DNA from: Magnetococcales bacterium
Lineage (GTDB): Bacteria > Pseudomonadota > Magnetococcia > Magnetococcales > Magnetaquicoccaceae
Assembly (NCBI GenBank): GCA_015231755.1
Contig: JADGAZ010000014.1
Location: 62,001 to 126,000, forward strand
Reading direction: 5' to 3'
Length of the DNA: 64,000 bases
Part shown: in pieces, positions 58,116-64,000 of the stretch
Layout of the letters: each line of letters begins with the position of its first letter
How positions within the stretch are numbered: the first letter of the stretch is position 1
Translations under genes and position numbers: made by a program
Notes under the pieces: model-generated
Told to the model about the DNA's origin: nothing
Seen by the model: only the letters and a program-made list of their open reading frames with translations
The model's database searches: none

Positions 58116-58771
58116 TGAACCCGATACCACCTCATCTCCATTCCCAGGCGTGCTGGTCCTGCCGGGGTCCCACTCCGGCAGGACTCTTCTGCACCACCTG
58201 CAACGCCCTGCTCCCTCCGGACATAGGCGCGAACCGTTTTGCCCTGTTCGGCCTGGAACCATCCTACGAGCCGGATACCACCATCCTGGAAAAAAACCAT
58301 CGGGCCTTGCAAAAGCAGTTGCATCCGGATTTCTTCGCCCAACGCGGCCCCACGGAACGGCGTCTCTCCCTGGAATGGACCACCCGTCTCAACGAAGCTT
58401 GGCAGACCCTGACCGATCCCGTGGCCCGGGCCACCTATCTGCTGGAGATGCGGGGGTGGAAACCCACCGGGCGTCCCGCGTTGGATCCGGAGTTTCTGGA
58501 AGAGGTGATGACGCTTCGGGAAACTTTGGAAGAGGTGAATCCCCTGGCCCCGGACGCCCTGCCAAAACTGGCCGCTCTGAAAACCACCGCCCGTGGACGC
58601 CTGAAAGACGAAGAAAACCAGATCGCCCAATCATTCCGCGCCCATGGGCAACACCCGTCAGCCGACGCCCTGGGAGAGATCGCCCGTCTGGTGGACCGGA
58701 TGCGTTATCACCGGCGCTACCTGGAAGAACTGGATCGCCTGGAGGATCGGGCCTTTGATCAAGACGCATAG
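58115..58771 (+). CDS. hscB: J-protein co-chaperone HscB with N-terminal tetracysteine motif
   Basis: 218 residues from [16 protein letters not shown]. Cys at 13, 16, 26 and 29 (CxxC-9-CxxC) form a probable zinc knuckle, as in eukaryotic HSC20. Then a J domain with HPD in [10 protein letters not shown], and the C-terminal three-helix bundle that binds IscU. It stimulates HscA ATPase and recruits IscU. Most bacterial HscB proteins lack the Cys motif, so the N-terminus is the feature of interest. TGATG overlap with iscA. Confidence 0.92.
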   Translation: MNPIPPHLHSQACWSCRGPTPAGLFCTTCNALLPPDIGANRFALFGLEPSYEPDTTILEKNHRALQKQLHPDFFAQRGPTERRLSLEWTTRLNEAWQTLTDPVARATYLLEMRGWKPTGRPALDPEFLEEVMTLRETLEEVNPLAPDALPKLAALKTTARGRLKDEENQIAQSFRAHGQHPSADALGEIARLVDRMRYHRRYLEELDRLEDRAFDQDA

Positions 58772-58785
58772 GAGATGACATCCCC

Positions 58786-60669
58786 ATGGACGTATTGCTG
58801 GAGATCGCAGAGCCGGGTCAATCCCTCCTCCCCCACCAGACCGGACCCGGCAGCCGCAAACGGGTGGTCGGAATTGATTTAGGGACCACCTTTTCCCTGG
58901 TCGCCGCCATCGGTCTGGAGGGGAAGCCTCTGTGCATTCCCGATGACGACGGGGTGTGCGCGGTGCCCTCCGTGGTCCACTATGGGGCCAATCACACCAT
59001 TCGGGTGGGACAGGCGGCGCGGGAGATGGCCTTGAGTCATCCCGAATCCACCATCGCCTCGGTCAAGCGTTACATGGGACGGGGTGTGGAGGATATCCGC
59101 GCCCGCATGGCCACCATCCCCCACGGCCTGGAAGCCGGTGAAGGCGGCATGGTGCGGATTCTGGCCGGAGAAGCCAACGTCTCGCCGGTGGAAGTCTCGG
59201 CGGAAATCCTCAAACTCCTCAAGAAACGGGCCGAAGAGGCCCTCGGCGGCTCCCTGCAAGGAGCGGTGATCACGGTTCCCGCCTATTTCGACGACGCACA
59301 GCGTCAGGCCACCAAGGACGCGGCGCGGGTGGCCGGTCTGGAGGTATTGCGTCTGCTCAACGAACCCACAGCCGCCGCTTTGGCCTATGGCCTGGACAAG
59401 GGCAGCGAAGGGCTGTACGCGATTTATGATCTGGGAGGGGGCACGTTCGACATCTCGTTGCTGAAACTGGAAAAAGAGCTGTTCCAGGTGATGGCGACCG
59501 GTGGAGACTCGGCCCTGGGGGGTGATGATCTGGATCAGTGGATCGTGCAGCGCATCATGACCGAAACCGGCGTGAACGATCCGGATCCGGGCTGGATCCA
59601 GGCCTGCCGCAAGATCGCCAGAGAAGTGAAAGAAGAACTGTCGGACGCCAATGCGGTGACCTTTCCCCTGCCCGGCTCTGCAACCGGTCAGACGGGACAC
59701 ATCACCCGGGAGGCGTTCGATAGCGGCGTTCGCGATTTGATCTGGCGGACCATTCCGATCTGTCGCCGGGTGCTCAAGGATGCGGGGGTGGCCCCGGAGG
59801 CGCTGCAAGGGGTGGTGCTGGTGGGTGGTTCGACCCGGGTGCCGCTGGTCCGCCAGATGGTGGCGGAGTTTTTTGGTCGGGAACCGCTGGTGGATCTGGA
59901 TCCGGATCAGGTGGTGGCTCTGGGCGCGGCCCATCAGGCGGAAGCGTTGGCGGGCAATGCCCCGGCGGAGATGCTGCTGCTGGATGTCACGCCGTTGTCT
60001 TTGGGGATCGAGACCATGGGGGATCTGATGGAACGGATCGTCCCCCGCAACGCCCCCATCCCCACGGCCCGGGCCCAGGAGTTCACCACCTTCAAGGATG
60101 GTCAGACCGCCATGGCCATTCACGTGGTGCAGGGCGAACGGGAACTGGCCAGTCAATGCCGCTCGTTGGCCCGGTTCGAGTTGCGGGGCATTCCCCCCAT
60201 GACCGCGGGAGCGGCCCGGATTCGCGTCACCTATCAGGTGGACGCGGATGGATTGCTGACCGTCTCGGCCCGTGAGGAGACCACGGGGGTCGAACAATCG
60301 ATCACGGTCAAGCCCTCTTACGGATTGACGGACGACGAAATCGCCAACATGCTGCAAGAAGCCATGCAGCATGGAGAGGCGGACATGCTGGCCCGTCTGT
60401 TCAACGAGGCCAAGGTGGAGGCGGATCGGGTACTGGCCGCCGCCGGTTCGGCCTTGCGGGAAGACGGAGATCTGTTGAATGACGACGAATTGAAACAGGT
60501 CAAGGGGGCGATGCTGGCGCTCTGGGAGACGACTCAGGGGAAATCAGCCGACGCCATCAATGACCGGATCCAGAAAATGGATACCCAAACCCGCTTCTTC
60601 GCGCAGCGGCGCATGGACCGGAGCCTGAAACAGGCCATGACCGGTCGCAAGGTGGATGATTTCGAATGA
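58786..60669 (+). CDS. hscA: Hsp70-type chaperone HscA
   Basis: 627 residues: Hsp70 nucleotide-binding domain ([42 protein letters not shown]) and a substrate-binding domain with a helical lid. HscA binds the LPPVK motif of IscU and drives cluster release. The ORF ends at 60669, followed closely by fdx. Slightly long N-terminal extension (about 25 residues) before the first beta-strand. Confidence 0.96.
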   Translation: MDVLLEIAEPGQSLLPHQTGPGSRKRVVGIDLGTTFSLVAAIGLEGKPLCIPDDDGVCAVPSVVHYGANHTIRVGQAAREMALSHPESTIASVKRYMGRGVEDIRARMATIPHGLEAGEGGMVRILAGEANVSPVEVSAEILKLLKKRAEEALGGSLQGAVITVPAYFDDAQRQATKDAARVAGLEVLRLLNEPTAAALAYGLDKGSEGLYAIYDLGGGTFDISLLKLEKELFQVMATGGDSALGGDDLDQWIVQRIMTETGVNDPDPGWIQACRKIAREVKEELSDANAVTFPLPGSATGQTGHITREAFDSGVRDLIWRTIPICRRVLKDAGVAPEALQGVVLVGGSTRVPLVRQMVAEFFGREPLVDLDPDQVVALGAAHQAEALAGNAPAEMLLLDVTPLSLGIETMGDLMERIVPRNAPIPTARAQEFTTFKDGQTAMAIHVVQGERELASQCRSLARFELRGIPPMTAGAARIRVTYQVDADGLLTVSAREETTGVEQSITVKPSYGLTDDEIANMLQEAMQHGEADMLARLFNEAKVEADRVLAAAGSALREDGDLLNDDELKQVKGAMLALWETTQGKSADAINDRIQKMDTQTRFFAQRRMDRSLKQAMTGRKVDDFE

Positions 60670-60686
60670 TGGACAAAGGAGCGGAC

Positions 60687-61028
60687 ATGATCAAGGTGAC
60701 GTTTCTCCCGATGAATCAAACCGTGGAGGCCGAAGCGGGTTCCACGTTGCTGGAGGTGGCCCACGACCACGACATCTCTCTGGAGGGGGCATGTGAAGGC
60801 GCTTTGGCTTGTTCGACCTGTCACGTGATTGTGGATCCCCAATGGGTGGACCGACTGGATCCGGCGGACGAACGGGAAGAGGACATGCTGGACAAGGCAT
60901 TCGGTCTGACCGCCACGAGTCGGCTGGGGTGTCAGATCGTGCTGGACGATTCGCTGGACGGGTTGGTGGTGACCATTCCGCCCTATTCGATCAACATCAA
61001 CGTAGACAAAAAGAGAGGTCACTCATGA
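60687..61028 (+). CDS. fdx: [2Fe-2S] ferredoxin Fdx of the isc system
   Basis: 113 residues. ATG at 60687 preferred: AAAGGAG lies 5 bp upstream, while the frame starting at 60666 is only supported by overlap with hscA. Adrenodoxin-type with CEGALACSTC and a distal LGCQIVLDD; the four cluster Cys are present. It supplies electrons to cluster assembly on IscU. Overlaps iscX by 4 bp. Confidence 0.93.
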   Translation: MIKVTFLPMNQTVEAEAGSTLLEVAHDHDISLEGACEGALACSTCHVIVDPQWVDRLDPADEREEDMLDKAFGLTATSRLGCQIVLDDSLDGLVVTIPPYSININVDKKRGHS

Positions 61029-61216
61029 AGTGGACAGACACCCACGAAATCGCCATGGCCCTGGCGGATACCCTGCCGGATCAGGATCCCATGGCCGTGC
61101 GTTTCACGGAACTGATGGAGTGGGTTTTGCACCTGCCCGAGTTCAACGACACCCCGCAACGGTGCAACGAAAAGATCCTGGAAGCCATCCAAATGGCCTG
61201 GATGGACGAAATTTAA
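61025..61216 (+). CDS. iscX: Fe-S assembly regulator IscX
   Basis: 63 residues, MKWTDTHEIAMALADTLPDQDP and LPEFNDTPQRCNEKILEAIQMAW, the full IscX motif set. Small acidic protein binding IscS and iron; last gene of the operon, ATGA overlap with fdx. Confidence 0.95.
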   Translation: MKWTDTHEIAMALADTLPDQDPMAVRFTELMEWVLHLPEFNDTPQRCNEKILEAIQMAWMDEI

Positions 61217-61328
61217 AAAAAATGCACCCAATCTCACAAATGGGGTTCTCCTGGCGCCAATCCTTTGCTATAGTCCCCCTCCGTTGGTCACGTCGAAACA
61301 AACTTAAGACTGACCACACTTCAGGTGA

Positions 61329-61404
61329 GGGCCGTTAGCTCAGTTGGTAGAGCAGCAGACTTTTAATCTGCGGGTCGTGGGTTCGACTCCCGCACGGCTC
61401 ACCA
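61329..61404 (+). tRNA. tRNA-Lys (anticodon UUU)
   Basis: 76 nt with encoded CCA. Acceptor GGGCCGT pairs with ACGGCTC (one G-T). D arm TAGCTCAGTTGGTAGAGCA, anticodon TTT at 61362-61364, T arm GGGTTCGACTCCC. Folds as a complete cloverleaf. Confidence 0.97.
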
Positions 61405-61436
61405 TTTTAGTTTCGCCAGTGTTTTCTCCGCGCAAA

Positions 61437-61462
61437 GCCGCCTCTTATGGGCGGCTTTTTTT
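61437..61462 (+). terminator. Intrinsic terminator after tRNA-Lys
   Basis: 6-bp stem GCCGCC/GGCGGC (arms 61437-61442 and 61450-61455) followed by seven T residues, 33 bp past the tRNA. Confidence 0.9.
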
Positions 61463-61543
61463 GTTGGAAAAATACCTGTCCCTATCAAAAACCCCATCCG
61501 ACCCATTTTGATCCCCATTGCCAAGCTGCCTGGCGATGGGGCC

Positions 61544-62692
61544 TCAGGATTTTTCTGGACACTGAGACTGATTTCCACGAAAATCAGAGACAAAATTGAG
61601 GTTCCATCGGACCGCCACGGCCCAAATTTTCCTGAAGCGGACAAGAGGAATCGGAACTTCACCCTTTGAATGCGCTCTTTGACAAGTCGAAACCGGAGTT
61701 GGATCAAGCAGCTTTCCGCACGTATGATGGTGAAGCCCACCGAGATGCGGAATGGCGATGACATCACCTATCTCCATTGGCTGTACCGTCCTTGACTCAG
61801 GACAGTCTTTGGCCAATCCAAGATGGGTGCGCGTTCCGTGATAGTAAGTCAGGTATGAGGTCAGGGTCCGTCGCAGGTGTTCCTCGTTCATCACGATGAC
61901 GTGATCCAGACACTCTCTGCGAATCGACCCGATCACTCGTTCGCAATAGGCGTTTTGCCAAGGCGATGCTGGCGCAATTTTTACCTCTTTGATGCCCATG
62001 GCCTTCAGGATTTCTTGGCACCTGCCATGAAAAACCGGATCTCGATCATGGATCAAATAGCGAGGAGCAGAATCCCAGGGGAAAGCATTCCTGATTTGTT
62101 GAGCGACCCATGCGGTGGTCGGGTTGGTGGTAATGTTGAAGTGGATGATGCGGCGGCGTTCATGGTCAAGCAGAATCAGGACGTGGAATACCTTGAAGAA
62201 GAGTGTTGGCACGGTGAAAAAGTCCATGGCAACGAGGCAATTGGCGTGGTTCTCCAGGAAGGTCTTCCAGGTCTGAGAAGGCGGTTTGGCTGGTTTGATC
62301 ATGTATTTTGTGACTGATGTCTCTGCCACTTGGTAGCCGAGCTTCAGCAATTCGCCATGGATACGGGGTGCGCCCCAGAGTGGATTCTCAAGGCTCATTG
62401 TGCGAATCAGTTCCTTGATTTCCTTCGTGACCGTAGGACGACCGAGGCGTTTGTGGCAGGATTTCAATTTCCAGAATAGCCGAAATCCTTCACGATGCCA
62501 ACGGATCACCGTTGCTGGCTTGACGATGACCAAGGCTTCACGCCAACCTTGCCAAATGCGTGATAGTAAGATCCAAAGCAGGCGGTCCAATGGATGGATC
62601 TGCAACCGACGAGGTTGATTCCTTTGAAGGACCGCCAGTTAGTGCCTCAAAGCCAGAATTTCCATCTGCAAGGCGGTTCGGCTGAGGAACAT
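61544..62692 (-). pseudogene. DDE/rve-type transposase, interrupted by an in-frame stop
   Basis: Reads as an rve-fold transposase (HTH segment with RLGRPTVTKEIKELIR, catalytic core with VAMDFFTVPT, LIHDRDPVFHG and QNAYCERVIG, matching D-D-E). The intact frame starts only at 62605, but upstream in the same frame lie MFLSRTALQMEILALRH (62692-62642) and, after a TAA at 62639-62641, LAVLQRNQPRRLQ. Related transposases have Gln there, so CAA became TAA. The C-terminal about 50 residues past GGLHHH look unlike the family end, suggesting the IS boundary or a late frameshift. It may be dead, or use an alternative downstream start. Terminal inverted repeats were not found by eye. Confidence 0.8.
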
Positions 62693-62780
62693 CTTTATGT
62701 GATTGAAATTATTCACCCATATGATCGTTTCTTGAAGGCTTTGACTCCAATTCAAAGACAGAGCATTCGAGGATGTTGAC

Positions 62781-63770
62781 ATGACCGATCACGACAATCA
62801 AAGTCAACCGACCGAGTACGACTCGCCATGGAAAGAGATCCTGAAGGCGTATTTGAAGGACTTTCTGGAATTTTTCCTGCCAGATGCACATGATGGCATC
62901 GACTGGCAGCGCGCCCCGGAATTCCTGGACAAGGAGTTGGACCGGATCACGCGGGAGGCGGAATCCGGCAATCGTCGTGTTGATCTGCTGGTCCGGGTCT
63001 GGCTGCTCGACGGTGACGAACTCTGGGTGCTGATCCATGTCGAAATCCAGGGGAACCGTGACCCGAATTTCGAAGAGCGGATGTTCACCTGTCAGTATCG
63101 GGCCTTCGACCTCTACAAGAGACCAGTGGTCAGCTTGGCCATCCTCGCTGACGAAGAAGGTGCTTGGCGGCCGTCGGCGTTTGGTTACCAGAAGTGGGGA
63201 TCGAAGGTCAGTTTCCAGTTCAATGCTATAAAATTGCTGGATTACCTGTCTCGACTGGATCTTTTGGAGTCATCCACCAACCCGTTTGCCATCGTCACTA
63301 TGGCGCACCTGACCGGCAAACAGACCAAAAACCAACCAGAAGAACGCTTCCAGCAGAAAATGCGCATCACGCGTATGCTGTACGAACGAGGCTTCAGCCG
63401 CCAACAGATCGTTGACCTCTTTCGATTCATCGACTGGGTGCTGAGCCTGCCAGAAGAGTTGGACAACCAATTCTGGACAAATCTATCCAACTTCGAGGAG
63501 AACAAGAAAATGCCTTATATCACAAGTGTGGAGCGGATTGGTGAGGAACGTGGACGGTTGATGGGGATTCAGATCGGTCGCCAGGAAGGTCGCCAGGAAG
63601 GTCGCCAGGAAGAAGCCGCTTCCATGCTTTTGAAACTGATGCGCCGTAAGTTTGGCCAGACACCGGACTGGATGACCGAGAAGGTCAATGCGGCGAATCT
63701 GGAACAGATCGAGGTATGGAGCGACAACTTTGTCTTCGCCAATTCTGTGGACGATGTGTTTGCCTCGTGA
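62781..63770 (+). CDS. Rpn-family PD-(D/E)XK nuclease/putative transposase
   Basis: 329 residues, ATG with AGGAT-type ribosome binding site. Residues about 1-130 contain the nuclease core: VDLLVRVWLLDGDELWVLIHVEIQG (D and E of PD-(D/E)XK followed by a Q rather than K). The C-terminal half is helical, ending in a DUF4351-like segment after an (EGRQ)-rich repeat. Rpn proteins are recombination-promoting nucleases common in mobile DNA; the neighbouring transposase gene is the usual company. Start is 88 bp from the transposase 5' end, divergent. Confidence 0.85.
   Translation: MTDHDNQSQPTEYDSPWKEILKAYLKDFLEFFLPDAHDGIDWQRAPEFLDKELDRITREAESGNRRVDLLVRVWLLDGDELWVLIHVEIQGNRDPNFEERMFTCQYRAFDLYKRPVVSLAILADEEGAWRPSAFGYQKWGSKVSFQFNAIKLLDYLSRLDLLESSTNPFAIVTMAHLTGKQTKNQPEERFQQKMRITRMLYERGFSRQQIVDLFRFIDWVLSLPEELDNQFWTNLSNFEENKKMPYITSVERIGEERGRLMGIQIGRQEGRQEGRQEEAASMLLKLMRRKFGQTPDWMTEKVNAANLEQIEVWSDNFVFANSVDDVFAS
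63576..63611 (+). repeat. 12-bp tandem repeat, three copies
   Basis: GGTCGCCAGGAA repeated exactly three times within the Rpn gene, encoding GRQE. Such a repeat could change copy number by slippage without shifting the frame. Confidence 0.9.
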
Positions 63771-63875
63771 TCCAGGCTTGTGGTCTTGGAAAAAATGGGT
63801 GAAAAAGCCATTGCCTACCAATCGGGAGTTGAAAGATGGTCCACAGGTGTCATGTGGCGCGGAGGAGAAATTCTG

Positions 63876-64000
63876 ATGCGCTATGGATCACGCCTTGAAG
63901 ATCAATCAGGTTATCCATCCCTGGATCAATTGGCCACCAAGATATTTTTAAACTTTTCTCCATGTTGCACCGCAACAAGAGATGGGGAATTTGGTTTAGA
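63876..64000 (+). CDS. Possible gene start, cut by the window edge
   Basis: ATG with GGAGGAG 8 bp upstream opens a frame (MRYGSRLEDQSGYPSLDQL) that stays open for 41 codons to the window end. No domain is recognisable. It begins 105 bp after the Rpn gene. Too short to exclude chance; the ribosome binding site is the main support. Confidence 0.35.
   Translation, partial: MRYGSRLEDQSGYPSLDQLATKIFLNFSPCCTATRDGEFGL

Overview
The window is GC-rich (about 60%), tightly packed bacterial DNA, almost certainly from a free-living Gram-negative proteobacterium that lives at low oxygen. It carries cytochrome cd1 nitrite reductase with the heme d1 pathway, a rhodoquinone methyltransferase homologue (RquA), heme A synthase, an ISC iron-sulfur operon and many two-component proteins. 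I suspect a deep alphaproteobacterial or Magnetococcales-type organism. That is inference from gene content: there is no rRNA and no magnetosome gene in the window to settle it.

Layout. 1-6 kb (+): the 3' part of an alpha-2-macroglobulin-like protein coupled to PBP1C (pbpC). 6-21 kb (-): a long co-directional run read cheA, cheY, cheC, hybrid kinase, hybrid kinase, a REC/metallo-beta-lactamase/cNMP-fold protein, a second cheC-like gene, cheD, pdxJ, acpS, a GAF-GspE/PilB ATPase and a lone receiver. No receptor, CheW, CheR or CheB lies in the window. 21-24.5 kb (-): AsmA-like envelope protein. 24.8-31.5 kb (+): GT39-like membrane glycosyltransferase, radical SAM protein, rquA behind a good sigma70-type promoter, HDAC-fold deacetylase, RNase Z-like hydrolase, Sel1 protein. 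31.6-41.7 kb (mixed): diheme cytochrome c, CusF-like copper protein, L,D-transpeptidase, SDR reductase, a collagen-like protein with an S74 chaperone tail, sodB, DUF420 protein and ctaA, and two exported pentapeptide-repeat paralogues.

42-53.6 kb: denitrification block, read on the minus strand as nirS, nirC, nirF, nirD, nirL, nirG-H fusion, nirJ, nirN, nirE. Together these make siroheme from uroporphyrinogen III (NirE step), decarboxylate it (NirD/L/G/H), convert it to heme d1 (NirJ, NirF, NirN) and deliver it to NirS. Upstream of nirS are three TTGA-N6-TCAA (FNR/DNR-type) dyads spaced 41 and 40 bp apart, then two small membrane proteins and an unusual cytochrome b/ferredoxin/MvhD fusion.

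53.8-61.2 kb (+): cysE-iscR-nifS-like-iscS-iscU-iscA-hscB-hscA-fdx-iscX, with many start/stop overlaps; the first gene supplies O-acetylserine for the cysteine that the desulfurases consume. 61.3-64 kb: tRNA-Lys(UUU) with a terminator, a transposase gene broken by a nonsense codon, an Rpn-type nuclease gene, and the start of one more possible gene.

Most promising for follow-up: the REC-MBL-cNMP fusion inside a chemosensory cluster, and the cytochrome b/ferredoxin/MvhD fusion beside nirS. Starts were chosen by ribosome binding site, neighbour overlap and where homology begins, so several are shorter than the longest open frame.
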